Positions 1 to 9,212 of a stretch of DNA of 48,627 nt are shown here, in pieces (the first letter of the stretch is position 1; each line of letters starts with the position of its first letter). Made by a program: the position numbers and the translations under genes. The stretch is from Oscillospiraceae bacterium. Its GTDB lineage: Bacteria; Bacillota; Clostridia; Oscillospirales; Ruminococcaceae. Under the pieces are notes generated by a model. It was not told where the DNA came from and made no database searches. It saw only the letters and a list, made by a program, of their open reading frames with translations. The stretch is taken from positions 1 through 48,627 of the forward strand of contig JAISLD010000048.1 of the NCBI GenBank assembly GCA_031260665.1, read 5' to 3'.

Positions 1-298
1 TTATTGTTTTGAGAAACTCAGGTGAACGCGGGTCGGCGTTTTCAGACGGGAGGAGATAGACTTTGGTGGCAGTGGCGACTTCAACGTCATTCTTCGATTC
101 GGTCTTGAGAATTTTCACCATACAAACGCAAGCGTCGTTGATGTTGCCGTAGAAGATGTCTTTGCCCACGCGGACCAACGGCTTGTGCCGAAACGAGAAG
201 AATTTCTTCTTTTCTTTTGAAATAGTCGTGACCGCGGTGTCGGTTGCCGCCGCCTTTGCCTTGATAGGCGCAGGTTTCTTTATATCTGTTTCAGCCAT
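1..298 (-). CDS. Hypothetical protein with Ala/Lys-rich N-terminus (3' end missing)
   Basis: The ATG at 298-296 is preceded by AGGAGG with good spacing. The frame stays open for 99 codons to the window edge, so the C-terminus is missing. Residues 1-35 are rich in Ala, Lys, Thr and Pro (starting MAETDIKKPAPIKAKAAA). A more ordered part follows, with FSFRHKPLVRVGKDIFYGNI and VYLLPSENADPRSPEF. There is no signal peptide or membrane segment. It lies 31 bases after the DUF4340 gene on the same strand, so it may be the last part of that long operon. The Ala/Lys-rich start resembles that of the SCP2-like protein at 38872-39396, but the bodies do not clearly match. I do not recognise the family. Confidence 0.6.
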   Translation of the reverse strand, partial: MAETDIKKPAPIKAKAAATDTAVTTISKEKKKFFSFRHKPLVRVGKDIFYGNINDACVCMVKILKTESKNDVEVATATKVYLLPSENADPRSPEFLKTI

Positions 299-329
299 AG
301 TTCTCCTCCTGTTGTGTATTTCGTATAAC

Positions 330-1796
330 TTAATATCTCGTGAGTATCTCGCCGCCCGTTTCATAAGCCGCGATGTTCTTCTGCAACCCCTCAAGGTACG
401 CTTTACGCACCTCGTAGAGCATAACGCCACCGAATTCGACGATGTAGCGGTTCTCATTCTCGGGTGATTCATAGAGAACAATGTCAAGTTTGTCGCCGCT
501 TGTCAGATAGAACGCCACGTCACCAACCTTGGTCATTCCCACTTTTTCGGTGGTTTTAGCCAAAGTTTCGGCTTTTATGCCGATGAGATAGCCGTACAGC
601 TTCTTGAAGTACGCTTTATCCTGCTCTTTGCCGTTCATCTTGATTACAAGTGTATCGTCATCTTTGTCTTTGCTGGTGAGCGTGAACGACAGGCGTTTGT
701 CGCCGACCGCCGCTTCAATGCGGCTCACCGCGTAGATTGACGGCATAGCGAACGACTTTTGAGCGAGCTTCGTGTAATCGGGCGTGAGCCACGGCAGATT
801 CTTCTGCTCTATCAGATAAACCACACCGGGATACTCGCTGTATTCACAGTAAAGCGCGACATTTCCGAGTGCGTCCGTTGAAACGCCGCCGATAGTCAGC
901 CCGACTGTCTTGCCTTCATTATCGGTCATCTGTGTTGTCACCGTCGGCGAGGTGAGAAGCCACTTGTCACGGTCCGCGTCAGTCGCGCCGACTTTGACGA
1001 CACCAGCGGCATTGAGTCCATAGAAGCCAAACATCAGCGCGCTTGCCGCGTCTGTATCGAGTTCAAACTCATACGGTTCGTTCATCTGATACATACCGAT
1101 TCCGTTGGACCTGTCGCCGCCGAACCGTTCGCGTATCGCGGTGATATCGGTTTCAGTCACGGCTGAACCGCTGAAGTGGAGGTCATACGGGAGAATCGGC
1201 GAGGTTTGATCATAAGCGGCAGTCAGCGTGGTCGAATAGAAGAACTCTTTGCGTTCAGTGAGATACGCGGTCGCTGTCTTTGCAATGGTGTAAACCGTGT
1301 CGTCGCCGTCTTTCATCACATAAGTCGCCGAGCCGTCAGGCAGTGACATACCGACCGAGAGTTTCACGCTGCTGCCATCGCGCAAGGTGATAGTGACAGT
1401 AGCAAGCGGTTCGGCAAGAGAATAAACAGCGAGGTCGGTCGGGTTTTTTTCCACCGTGTCGATAACAGCCAGTGAACGAAGCCCCTGTTCTGTGATAGAC
1501 AGCTTATCGGTGTCAAGCGCACCCGCGTATGCTTCGCCGCCTAAGATACCGAACACGCCGCTTTCATTTGCAGGACAAGTAATGATTATTTCCGACTTGT
1601 CGTTTTGCACTTCAATCTCGGCGATATCATACTGATTGAAGTTCGTAAGCTTTGGCGTCACAAGCTTGTCGATTACGCTTGTGCCTGTAGTCGTTTCTTC
1701 ACCTTTAACAGGTGAGAGAAACAGCCACAACGCGGCACAGCCGAGCAAGACGACGACCGCCGCCAAGATGAGAATGTTTTTGAGAGTAATTTTCAT
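330..1796 (-). CDS. DUF4340 domain protein of a Gld-type ABC system
   Basis: A 488-residue protein with one N-terminal membrane segment (about residues 7-27, ILILAAVVVLLGCAALWLFL) and a large extracellular region of repeated beta-rich segments, as in DUF4340 proteins. Its ATG overlaps the stop of the GldG-like gene in an ATGA, so translation is probably coupled. In many Clostridia a DUF4340 protein is the last member of a GldA/GldF/GldG-like ABC set. Its role is unknown; the anchored outer domain suggests it works outside the cell with the permease. The family call rests on length, topology and context, with the usual repeated short beta motifs. No catalytic residues are evident. Confidence 0.75.
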   Translation of the reverse strand: MKITLKNILILAAVVVLLGCAALWLFLSPVKGEETTTGTSVIDKLVTPKLTNFNQYDIAEIEVQNDKSEIIITCPANESGVFGILGGEAYAGALDTDKLSITEQGLRSLAVIDTVEKNPTDLAVYSLAEPLATVTITLRDGSSVKLSVGMSLPDGSATYVMKDGDDTVYTIAKTATAYLTERKEFFYSTTLTAAYDQTSPILPYDLHFSGSAVTETDITAIRERFGGDRSNGIGMYQMNEPYEFELDTDAASALMFGFYGLNAAGVVKVGATDADRDKWLLTSPTVTTQMTDNEGKTVGLTIGGVSTDALGNVALYCEYSEYPGVVYLIEQKNLPWLTPDYTKLAQKSFAMPSIYAVSRIEAAVGDKRLSFTLTSKDKDDDTLVIKMNGKEQDKAYFKKLYGYLIGIKAETLAKTTEKVGMTKVGDVAFYLTSGDKLDIVLYESPENENRYIVEFGGVMLYEVRKAYLEGLQKNIAAYETGGEILTRY

Positions 1797-3307
1797 TTAT
1801 ATCTTCTTTTGATATACATAAATATTCCAACCCCTGTAATGAGCAGAGGGAGAGCGACGCAGAACACAAGGGCGAGTGTGTTTGCTTGCGCCTTTGTCAC
1901 CGTGAAGGTTGCGTAGCTGAACGACTTCGGCGTAATCGCCGCCGTTTGCTCACGTCCGCTTATCACGTTGAAAATGTTCAGATACAGCCGCTCATTCGAG
2001 AGCCTCGTGTTCTCAAGTGTTTCTTGATAGAACAGGTTCGGACCGCCAAACACAAACACGCGGCTCTTTCCGCCGGGTGCTTCCCCGATTGACACAGCGG
2101 CGACAGCAAGTTTGCCCGCAGTGTAGTTTGCAGGGTTCCAGTTTTCGTCGGCATTGAACGGATAAGGCACCGCTCCGTCTTTGCTTGTGATTATAGCCGT
2201 GGCGTTGTCGCCGCTCACCGTCACCACACGATTAACGCCGTACATTGCCATAAGCGTGCCGTCCGATATCCCCTCGGCGTATTCACTGCCGCTTGGCAGT
2301 TCAAGGATTTGGTTGTAACCGTATGCGTCGGCATACGCGTACTGCTTGTTGGTCTGAAAGACGACCGAATCCTCAACCGTCAGCCCTTTCGCCGATAAGA
2401 ACGCGTTAAGGTTATCAAGGTCTTTTATCCCCTCGGAGGATACATAAATGAGGTTCTTGCCCCCTTTGTCGAGCCAAGTTGAGATGAACGACAGAGTTTC
2501 CGCGTCATAGTCAACACCCGGCGCGAAGATGACAAGCCAGTCTATATCGTCGTCAACGGCACGCACCACGTTGAAGTCGAGTTTCTCGACCGTGTAGGCG
2601 TTCGTTTGAAGCAGTTCGTCAAACTTGTCGTAAATTCTGCCGACACCACCTGCCGAAGAAGCGTACTCTCCCTCACCGAAGCCGGTTGTGAACGCCACGC
2701 GTATGTTCTCGGTGCTGTTTGCGGAGAGGAAAGCGGACATAAACGATTGTTCAGCGGCTGCCGAATAATCGACAGTCGGGGTCATACCATACAGGCTGTA
2801 TGCTTGCGCGTCACTTGAGCTGATTTCCTGTCCGTTGAAGAAGTAGCGCACTTTGATATACTGCGCGGGCTTCACCACCTTGAAACGCCCTGTCGCTTCT
2901 GACTCGATGATTATGCAGTTTTGCGTGACGGGAACAAGGTCGGTGGAAAACTTTGTTGTGAACGACGGGTCTTTGATGTAATCAACGAACTTCAGCGTCA
3001 CGTTGTTGTGATTTGCAAAGAGTTTCGCTATCTCGGCAGTCTGACGATACTGGATACCCTGTGCAACGTAGTCGTCCTCGCTTGCCGTGATATAGATGTT
3101 CACTTTACCGCTGAGATTCGAGAGGTATTCATCGGTGCTTTTCTCGATAGTGAAGAGCTTGTTGTCGGACAAGTCGGCGGAGCCGCCGTATCTGTCCGAG
3201 AGTTTCCCCGCGACTACGTTCAGCAGAATAACCAGCGCGATAAACAGAAGTGTGAACAGCACGGACAAACCGCCGTACCTGAATTTCGGGCTTTGAAAGA
3301 ATTTCAT
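1793..3307 (-). CDS. GldG-like auxiliary subunit of an ABC-2 type exporter
   Basis: A 504-residue protein with a membrane segment near residues 12-35 (VLFTLLFIALVILLNVVAGK), a long extracellular region and a C-terminal membrane segment (about 478-498, ALVFCVALPLLITGVGIFMYI). This is the layout of GldG-family proteins, including the typical N-terminal pattern of sliding under transport ATPases (KLFTIEKSTDEYLSNLSGKV) and a ThuA/GATase-like middle (DIDWLVIFAPG). The start at 3307 is chosen over an upstream in-frame codon because AGGAGGT lies directly before it and the permease ends two bases upstream. It overlaps the DUF4340 gene by four bases. It probably forms a complex with the ATPase and permease next to it; the substrate is unknown. 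Confidence 0.8.
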   Translation of the reverse strand: MKFFQSPKFRYGGLSVLFTLLFIALVILLNVVAGKLSDRYGGSADLSDNKLFTIEKSTDEYLSNLSGKVNIYITASEDDYVAQGIQYRQTAEIAKLFANHNNVTLKFVDYIKDPSFTTKFSTDLVPVTQNCIIIESEATGRFKVVKPAQYIKVRYFFNGQEISSSDAQAYSLYGMTPTVDYSAAAEQSFMSAFLSANSTENIRVAFTTGFGEGEYASSAGGVGRIYDKFDELLQTNAYTVEKLDFNVVRAVDDDIDWLVIFAPGVDYDAETLSFISTWLDKGGKNLIYVSSEGIKDLDNLNAFLSAKGLTVEDSVVFQTNKQYAYADAYGYNQILELPSGSEYAEGISDGTLMAMYGVNRVVTVSGDNATAIITSKDGAVPYPFNADENWNPANYTAGKLAVAAVSIGEAPGGKSRVFVFGGPNLFYQETLENTRLSNERLYLNIFNVISGREQTAAITPKSFSYATFTVTKAQANTLALVFCVALPLLITGVGIFMYIKRRYK

Positions 3308-3308
3308 C

Positions 3309-4025
3309 TTACCACCTCCTGCCGTCAACGGAGCGCACGGTAAGAAACAAGAACACAGCCGCAAACGATATAAAGAACAAGATATTAGCGAAATCGAAGA
3401 TGCCGAGCGTGAACTCGGTGAATCGGTCGTAAACCGAGAGATACTTCAGTGCGTTCGCGAGGAAGCCAAGCGGCAACGAAGAATCCGACACAGCGTCTGA
3501 TAACGGCGTGAGAATAAACGTGACGAGGTTCAGAAAAAAGCCGCCGACTGCCGCTATCATTTGGTTCTCGGTCAGTGACGACACGAGCATACCAATAGCG
3601 ATGTAGACAGCACCGAGGAGCAGAAGCCCGACATAGTTGCCCCAAACCGAAGCCCAGTTGACCTCTGTGAATATAGAGAGCATTACACCGTAGAACGGCA
3701 GAACCAGTGTACTCAACGCAAAGACAATAAGTGCCGCGAAGAACTTTCCGAGGACAAGCCCGCCCAAGTTGACGGGTGAGGTGAGAAGAAGCCGGTCAGT
3801 GCCGAGCTTTTGTTCTTCAGAGAAGAGCCGCATTGTGAGGAGCGGCACAAACACCATAAGGACAAAGAACATCATTGCGAAAACAGATGATATATCAGCC
3901 GAACCGTATCCAAGGCAGAACATCAAGAAGAAGAACCCTGAAGTCAGCACGGACACCGCCGCAAAGACATAGCCGATTGGTGAATGAAAGTATGTCAGTA
4001 GTTCACGCTTTAGTATTGCCGTCAA
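3309..4025 (-). CDS. ABC-2 type transporter permease (GldF-like)
   Basis: A 238-residue membrane protein with about six hydrophobic helices, starting LTAILKRELLTYFHSPIGYV, a hallmark of the ABC-2 permease family. The likely start is a TTG at 4025, because GGAGGT lies seven bases before it. It overlaps the last 23 bases of the ATPase gene, so the two are translationally coupled. The reading frame stays open upstream, but that part lies inside the ATPase gene and is unlike a permease N-terminus. With the ATPase upstream and the GldG and DUF4340 proteins downstream it forms an export system of unknown substrate. In Bacteroidetes the Gld proteins serve gliding; in Clostridia their role is not established. 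Confidence 0.85.
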   Translation of the reverse strand: MTAILKRELLTYFHSPIGYVFAAVSVLTSGFFFLMFCLGYGSADISSVFAMMFFVLMVFVPLLTMRLFSEEQKLGTDRLLLTSPVNLGGLVLGKFFAALIVFALSTLVLPFYGVMLSIFTEVNWASVWGNYVGLLLLGAVYIAIGMLVSSLTENQMIAAVGGFFLNLVTFILTPLSDAVSDSSLPLGFLANALKYLSVYDRFTEFTLGIFDFANILFFISFAAVFLFLTVRSVDGRRW

Positions 4026-5028
4026 GGTCCGCACCTCCGTTTTCGTTGTTCGCCGATTGTGACTGGTCGGCTTCTTCAGCCGCCGCCGTGTCAAACCGCT
4101 CGCCCGCTGTCACACGAAGGAATATCTCCTCAAGTGTCAGCTCTTTGGTTCTCATCATAAGAATGGGGCAGTTGTTCTCCGACATTGCCGCGAATATCCC
4201 ACGCCGCACATCAGTGCCGGGCGCTGTTTCGACGTCGTACTCGGTGACATTCTTTGCGAGATTCTTGCCGTCAGTCACCTTCTTCACACCGGCGACAGCC
4301 GACAAAAGCTTGCGTACGTGGTCAATTTCTCCCTCGATTTGTACGACAACGTCGTGTTCTTTTGAAAGCCCTGCCGCAAGTGTGTCAGCCGCACCGTCGG
4401 CGACAAGTTTGCCTTTGTTGATGATGACAATTTTGTCACAAACCGCCTGTATCTCAGGCAGAATGTGTGACGACAGCACAACCGTGCGGTTTTGCCCAAG
4501 CTTCTTGATGAGGGCGCGTATCTCGATAATCTGCTTCGGGTCAAGCCCGACCGTCGGTTCGTCGAGAATCAGTATCTTCGGGTCGCCAACCAACGCACCC
4601 GCGAACCCAACGCGTTGCTGATAACCTTTTGACAGATTGCGGATAACTCTGCCGCGCACATCGTCCACCTTGACAAGGGCGCGTATCCCGTGCAGGTGTT
4701 CCCGCTTCGGGAGTTTCACTTTCTTGAGGTCATAGATGAAGCCGAGGTATTCGTCCACCGTCATATCGGGATAAAGCGGCGGGTGTTCGGGGAGATAACC
4801 AATTTCCTTTTTTGCCCTCACAGGGTCGGAGAGGATATCAATACCGTTTAGGCGCACCTCACCTTGGTCAGACGAGAGATAACCCGTCAGTATATTCATC
4901 GTGGTTGACTTCCCTGCTCCGTTTGGACCGAGGAAACCGAGGATTTCACCGTCACTTGCCGTGAAAGACAGGCTCTCAAGGGCTTTCTTCGCCCCATAAG
5001 CCTTTGAAAGATTCTTTACTTCAATCAT
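4003..5028 (-). CDS. ABC transporter ATP-binding protein (GldA-like)
   Basis: A 341-residue nucleotide-binding subunit. It shows Walker A (GPNGAGKST, about residues 33-41), the signature LSKGYQQRVG (about 133-142), Walker B with D-loop (LILDEPTVGLDP) and the switch His (SSHIL). The C-terminal 100 residues form the extension seen in CcmA/GldA-type ATPases. It drives the ABC-2 permease encoded immediately downstream. The ATG at 5028 overlaps the gltX stop by eight bases; a longer ORF reaching back to 5154 is rejected because its first 42 codons lie inside gltX and the protein aligns from MIEVKNLSKAYG. Confidence 0.92.
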   Translation of the reverse strand: MIEVKNLSKAYGAKKALESLSFTASDGEILGFLGPNGAGKSTTMNILTGYLSSDQGEVRLNGIDILSDPVRAKKEIGYLPEHPPLYPDMTVDEYLGFIYDLKKVKLPKREHLHGIRALVKVDDVRGRVIRNLSKGYQQRVGFAGALVGDPKILILDEPTVGLDPKQIIEIRALIKKLGQNRTVVLSSHILPEIQAVCDKIVIINKGKLVADGAADTLAAGLSKEHDVVVQIEGEIDHVRKLLSAVAGVKKVTDGKNLAKNVTEYDVETAPGTDVRRGIFAAMSENNCPILMMRTKELTLEEIFLRVTAGERFDTAAAEEADQSQSANNENGGADLDGNTKA

Positions 5029-6496
5029 CTTTTTGTATCGCCTCTTCAAGTTTAAGTATCGCTTGTTCAATGCGTTTGATTGCTTGCGCCTTGCCCACAA
5101 TGGCGCAGAGTTCCGCGCCGCCGCCCGGTGTTGACATCTTGCCCGACAACGCAAGCCTTATCGGCCAAAGTACACTGCCGTTTTTGACATTCAGTTCGGC
5201 AATCGCCTTTGATAGTTGCGCCTGAACACGTTCTAACGTAAAGTTGTTCTTGTCCATTTGCTCGAGATACGGCAGCGAAGTCTTTAGGGCAATCAACGAA
5301 GATTCTTTTGTCGTTTTCATCTTTTTGTTGACAAACCACTCCGCGTCATAAGGCAGCGTTTCGTCAATGAAGTCAACAAGTTCGATTATATCGTTCAGTA
5401 TCTCTGTTCGTGGCTGGAGTGCCTTGCACAGCACGTCAAAATCTACACATTCGGCTGCCGCTTTGCGTGACGCTTCACGCACCACAGGCTCGGCATATCC
5501 TTGAAACTCCTCGGGAGTCAGCGTCCGTATGTATATCCCGTTGATTGCTCTCATCTTCACTTCGTCGAATATCGCGGGTGATTTTGACAAGCCGCTGATG
5601 TCAAACGCTTCAATCAGTTCAAGAAGCGAGAATATCTCGTTCTCTCCTCCCGGCGACCAACCAAGCAAAGCGATGTAGTTGATTATCACTTCGGCGAGGT
5701 AGCCCTTTTTAAGAAAGTCCTCAAAGTAAGCGTCGCCGTCACGTTTCGAGAGTTTGTGCGTTTCGTCACGCATTATCTGCTGAACGTGGATGTAAACGGG
5801 CGGCGTCCAACCGAACGACTTGTAAAGAAGTTCATACTTCGGCGCAGACGAAAGATACTCACAGCCGCGGACAACGTGGGTTATCTCCATAAGGTGGTCG
5901 TCAATCACATTGGCGAAGTTATAGGTCGGCATACCGTCAGATTTAAGGAGAATCTGGTCGTCAAGGTCGGCGTTCGGCACGGTTATTTCGCCGTATATCT
6001 CGTCCTTGAAGGTCGTTGTGCCCTCAAGCGGGACTTTCTGCCGAATAACATACGGCGCGCCTTCTTCAAGGAGTTTCGCTGTTTCATCGGCGGTCAAGTC
6101 GCGGCAATGGCGGTCGTAAGACAACGCTATGCCGTTTGCTTTTTGTTGCCTGTGCAGTTCGTTCATTCGTTCGGTCGTACAGAAGCACCGATACGCGCCG
6201 CCGTTTGCTACGAGTTGTTCAGCATATTTTTTATAGAGTCCTTGTCTTTCGCTTTGAACATACGGACCGAACTTGCCGCCTTTGTCAGGTCCTTCGTCCC
6301 AATCAAGCCCGCAATAGCGGAGTGTATTGTATATCGTTTCGGTTGCGCCCGACACAAAACGCTCGCGGTCTGTGTCCTCGATTCTGAGGACAAAGCTGCC
6401 GCCGTTTTTCTTGGCAAGCAGATAGGTGTAAAGAGCGGTGCGCAGGTTACCGAGGTGCATAAAACCTGTGGGCGAGGGCGCGAATCGTGTTCTCAT
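5021..6496 (-). CDS. gltX: Glutamate--tRNA ligase
   Basis: A class I aminoacyl-tRNA synthetase of 491 residues that charges tRNA-Glu in the cytoplasm. It has the HIGH-type motif as PSPTGFMHLGNLRTAL at the N-terminus, the LRIEDTDRERF segment, and KLSKR (in THKLSKRDGDAYF) at about residue 250. The length is standard for bacterial GluRS. A Cys pair in the catalytic insertion (YRCFCTTER) is compatible with zinc binding. It starts 24 bases after ribF and overlaps the ABC ATPase gene by eight bases. No GlnRS is seen in the window; many Clostridia use a non-discriminating GluRS with GatCAB, but this sequence alone cannot show that. No T-box is present before it. Confidence 0.96.
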   Translation of the reverse strand: MRTRFAPSPTGFMHLGNLRTALYTYLLAKKNGGSFVLRIEDTDRERFVSGATETIYNTLRYCGLDWDEGPDKGGKFGPYVQSERQGLYKKYAEQLVANGGAYRCFCTTERMNELHRQQKANGIALSYDRHCRDLTADETAKLLEEGAPYVIRQKVPLEGTTTFKDEIYGEITVPNADLDDQILLKSDGMPTYNFANVIDDHLMEITHVVRGCEYLSSAPKYELLYKSFGWTPPVYIHVQQIMRDETHKLSKRDGDAYFEDFLKKGYLAEVIINYIALLGWSPGGENEIFSLLELIEAFDISGLSKSPAIFDEVKMRAINGIYIRTLTPEEFQGYAEPVVREASRKAAAECVDFDVLCKALQPRTEILNDIIELVDFIDETLPYDAEWFVNKKMKTTKESSLIALKTSLPYLEQMDKNNFTLERVQAQLSKAIAELNVKNGSVLWPIRLALSGKMSTPGGGAELCAIVGKAQAIKRIEQAILKLEEAIQKDD

Positions 6497-6520
6497 AGGA
6501 TAGTTACCTGCCTCTCCGTG

Positions 6521-7393
6521 TCAAAGCAAACTTGTCTTTGACACAACATTTCTTTTATCTGATTCTATTTGTGACTTCAGCTCTTCAAGCGAGCCGAACT
6601 TTTGTTCTTCTCTGATAAATCTGAGCAGTGATACCGTGATGTGCTGACCGTACAGATCGCCGTCCCACCCGATGATGTGGGTTTCAAGAAGCGGTTCGGT
6701 GAAGCTGCCTACGGTTGGCTTCACGCCTATGTTGGTGACCGACGGGTAGGTTATCCCGTTTACTCTCGTGTATCCCGCGTAAACGCCTCGCTTTGGGCTG
6801 AGCACACCGGGTGTCAGCTTCTGGTTGATAGTCGGTGCGTTCAGTGTTCTGCCAAGCATATTGCCGCGAAGCACCTCGAGCGTGTAGCTTATGTCATAGC
6901 CGAGCAGCTTGTTCGCGTAGGCTATCTCCCCCTGCTTCAGCTTTTCGCGTATCAGCGACGAGCTGACCGCAACGCCGTTCTCGTCAAGCACAGTGCCGAC
7001 TTGCCTTGCTTCAATGCCACGTTTGCCGCATAACCTTGCAAGGTCGTCAGCGTTTGCCGCTCCTCGTTCACCGAAACGAAAGTCGGCTCCGCTTGTCACC
7101 ACATCGGCGTTCATTCTCTCCGCGATGATGTTGTCGACAAACTCTTCGGGGGAGAGATGGCGTATATCCTCAAAAGGCGGCGCGAGAATCTCCGACACGC
7201 CAAGTGAATGTAGAAGTTCTTCTTTGTGTGGTTCGTCCGTGATGTTCTCGGCAAAGCCGCCCATCTTCGGCGGCAACCCCGTAAACGTGAACACCGCTAT
7301 TTTATCGGTGCCACGCGCCGCTTCGGCGACAACTTGCTTGTGTCCGATATGCACCCCGTCAAAGTAACCGAGTGCAACGCCAATTTTTATCAT
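6521..7393 (-). CDS. ribF: Bifunctional riboflavin kinase / FAD synthetase
   Basis: A 290-residue protein that phosphorylates riboflavin to FMN and adenylates FMN to FAD. The N-terminal FAD synthetase domain carries GYFDGVHIGHK (a nucleotidyltransferase HxGH motif) and GADFRFGERG. The C-terminal riboflavin kinase domain (from about residue 170) carries GRTLNAPTINQ, PKRGVYAGY and TNIGVKPTVG. Length is normal. The gene starts 15 bases after truB and is part of the translation operon, an arrangement common in Firmicutes. No FMN riboswitch is present upstream, so control is probably through the operon promoter. Confidence 0.95.
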   Translation of the reverse strand: MIKIGVALGYFDGVHIGHKQVVAEAARGTDKIAVFTFTGLPPKMGGFAENITDEPHKEELLHSLGVSEILAPPFEDIRHLSPEEFVDNIIAERMNADVVTSGADFRFGERGAANADDLARLCGKRGIEARQVGTVLDENGVAVSSSLIREKLKQGEIAYANKLLGYDISYTLEVLRGNMLGRTLNAPTINQKLTPGVLSPKRGVYAGYTRVNGITYPSVTNIGVKPTVGSFTEPLLETHIIGWDGDLYGQHITVSLLRFIREEQKFGSLEELKSQIESDKRNVVSKTSLL

Positions 7394-7408
7394 ACCATAA
7401 ACTTGTGG

Positions 7409-8278
7409 TCAATTTGTGTTAAATCGCTGAACAATTCTCAAAGTTTCATCGCAACCGTTCACGAGTCCAAACAAGCGATTCTCGCTTGAGAACACCGCAG
7501 TAGTCACGTCGCGCGCTACTTCAGCCGAAAACTTGACGCCGTTTCTCCAAAGATAAGTCTGCCGTTCGTCTAACTGAAGCCGAGGCAACCCGCTGAACAT
7601 TTGCTCAAGTGGAATCACCGCTTGTTCAAGCGATAAACTCTCAAGCTCCGCAAGTCGCTTGCACTGTGACGCGTCAATCCCACCCGACTTTGTTCTCACC
7701 AGCGCCGTCATAACGCCGCCTGTGCCGAGTGCCTTTGCTATGTCGGCAATCAACGTGCGGATATACGTGCCTTTGGCGCAACTGACGAGCAATTTGCCCG
7801 CGTTGCTATCATAAGAAAGAAGATTCAGCGAGTAGACCGTGAAACTTCGCGGTTCACGCTCTATCTCCTTGCCCTGTCTTGCTAATTCGTATAACTTTTT
7901 GCCGCCGACTTTCACCGCCGAATACATCGGGGGCTTTTGCGTCAGTTCACCGACAAAACGCGGCAGTACATCACGAAGTTCCGTTTCTGTGACCAACTTG
8001 TCATAGTTAGCCAGCACCTTGCCTGTTATGTCCTCGGTGTCGGTTTCAATGCCGAACATAAAGTCTGCGGCGTATTCTTTCGTGTTGTCGGGCAGAAAGT
8101 CCGCGGCTTTGGTCGCACCGCCGAGCAGTATCGGCAGGACTCCCTCGGCAAGCGGGTCAAGTGTGCCTGCGTGTCCCGCCTTCCCCGCACCGAACAGTCT
8201 GCTGACCTTTCGCATTGCGGTGAACGAAGTCACGCCCGATTCCTTGTAGAACGGCACAACTCCGCTAATCTCAGACAT
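7409..8278 (-). CDS. truB: tRNA pseudouridine(55) synthase
   Basis: A 289-residue enzyme that converts U55 of the tRNA T-loop to pseudouridine. The catalytic motif GHAGTLDPLAEGVLPI (about residues 36-51) contains the nucleophilic Asp. Other family motifs are KPPMYSAVKVGGKKLYELAR and VSCAKGTYIRTLIADIA, with a short PUA-like C-terminus. Its ATG overlaps the end of the DHH phosphoesterase gene by eight bases. The order rbfA, nrnA, truB, ribF is conserved in Firmicutes. Confidence 0.95.
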   Translation of the reverse strand: MSEISGVVPFYKESGVTSFTAMRKVSRLFGAGKAGHAGTLDPLAEGVLPILLGGATKAADFLPDNTKEYAADFMFGIETDTEDITGKVLANYDKLVTETELRDVLPRFVGELTQKPPMYSAVKVGGKKLYELARQGKEIEREPRSFTVYSLNLLSYDSNAGKLLVSCAKGTYIRTLIADIAKALGTGGVMTALVRTKSGGIDASQCKRLAELESLSLEQAVIPLEQMFSGLPRLQLDERQTYLWRNGVKFSAEVARDVTTAVFSSENRLFGLVNGCDETLRIVQRFNTN

Positions 8279-9212
8279 ACGCGCCTATCGTTTCAATCAG
8301 TTTCTTCTTACATTCGTCAAGCGTGCCGTGAAGTTTGCACCCTGCCGCCGCTTCGTGACCGCCGCCACCGTGAGCGGCGCATATATCGCCTGCCTTTATC
8401 CCCGCTGTTGTTCTAACCGACGCTTTCCATACACCATCGGACTTCCACTTGAGGGTGACGCCAATGTCAACCCCGTCAATTTGCCTCGTCAAGCCCGACA
8501 CGCAGTTGATATCGTCGTCGTTTGCGTTTTCTATATCGTCTTTGTCGAGAATCGCGACGGCGCACCTGCCGCCAAAGTAAAACTCCACTTTGCGAAGCAC
8601 CCGCGACTCGAGTTCGATTCGTGACTTTGTTCTTTTGTCAAAGAAGTCGTAGTTCAGTTTGCCGTAATCAAAGCCGTAAGCCATAAGCTCGGCGGCGATG
8701 ATGTGAGTTTGCGGCGTTGTTGAAGAATACTTGAAGCACCCCGTATCAGTTGCGATACCGACATAAAGGCCTTCGGCTATCTCGCGGTCTATCGGCAGAT
8801 TGCCCGCTTTAAGCACACGATAGACGACTTCAGCCGCCGCCCCTGCTTTCTCGACAAAGCTGTTTGCCGCGTAACCCGTGTTTGAGGAATGGTGGTCGAT
8901 TGCAAGGTCGATTTTGCCTTCGTACTTGCTTTCATAGTCGCCGAGAAGCGGAAGCGCCGCCACGTCAACCGTCACGATTGTTTCGGGCGTGAAGTCCTGC
9001 TGTGCCACATACTCGGACAAGAAGCGAAACGAATCGGACAGTTTGTCGGGGCAAAAGCACCGCGCCTCCTTGCCGTATTGTTGAAGCGAACGACAAAGAG
9101 CAAAGCCGCAACCAAGCGTGTCGCCGTCGGGAGAAGCGTGCGAGATGATTAAGAACTTGTCGTGTTCCTTGAGAAAACACGCCGCTTCTTCTAATGTCAG
9201 TTTACTCTTCAT
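8271..9212 (-). CDS. DHH/DHHA1 phosphoesterase, NrnA-like
   Basis: A 313-residue protein of the DHH superfamily, probably degrading very short RNA oligonucleotides (nanoRNA) and/or pAp. It shows SHASPDGDTLGC near the N-terminus, the DHH motif as DHHSSNTGYA, and ATDTGCFKYSSTTP. The C-terminal DHHA1 domain has the Gly-rich GGGGHEAAAGC. The ATG overlaps the rbfA stop by 11 bases. Location between rbfA and truB matches nrnA in many Firmicutes. Similar DHH proteins can cleave cyclic-dinucleotide products such as pApA, so the exact substrate is inferred. Confidence 0.88.
   Translation of the reverse strand: MKSKLTLEEAACFLKEHDKFLIISHASPDGDTLGCGFALCRSLQQYGKEARCFCPDKLSDSFRFLSEYVAQQDFTPETIVTVDVAALPLLGDYESKYEGKIDLAIDHHSSNTGYAANSFVEKAGAAAEVVYRVLKAGNLPIDREIAEGLYVGIATDTGCFKYSSTTPQTHIIAAELMAYGFDYGKLNYDFFDKRTKSRIELESRVLRKVEFYFGGRCAVAILDKDDIENANDDDINCVSGLTRQIDGVDIGVTLKWKSDGVWKASVRTTAGIKAGDICAAHGGGGHEAAAGCKLHGTLDECKKKLIETIGAYV

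Noticed and set aside
7394-7408. FMN riboswitch before ribF
   Set aside because: Only 15 bases separate truB and ribF, too little for an aptamer.
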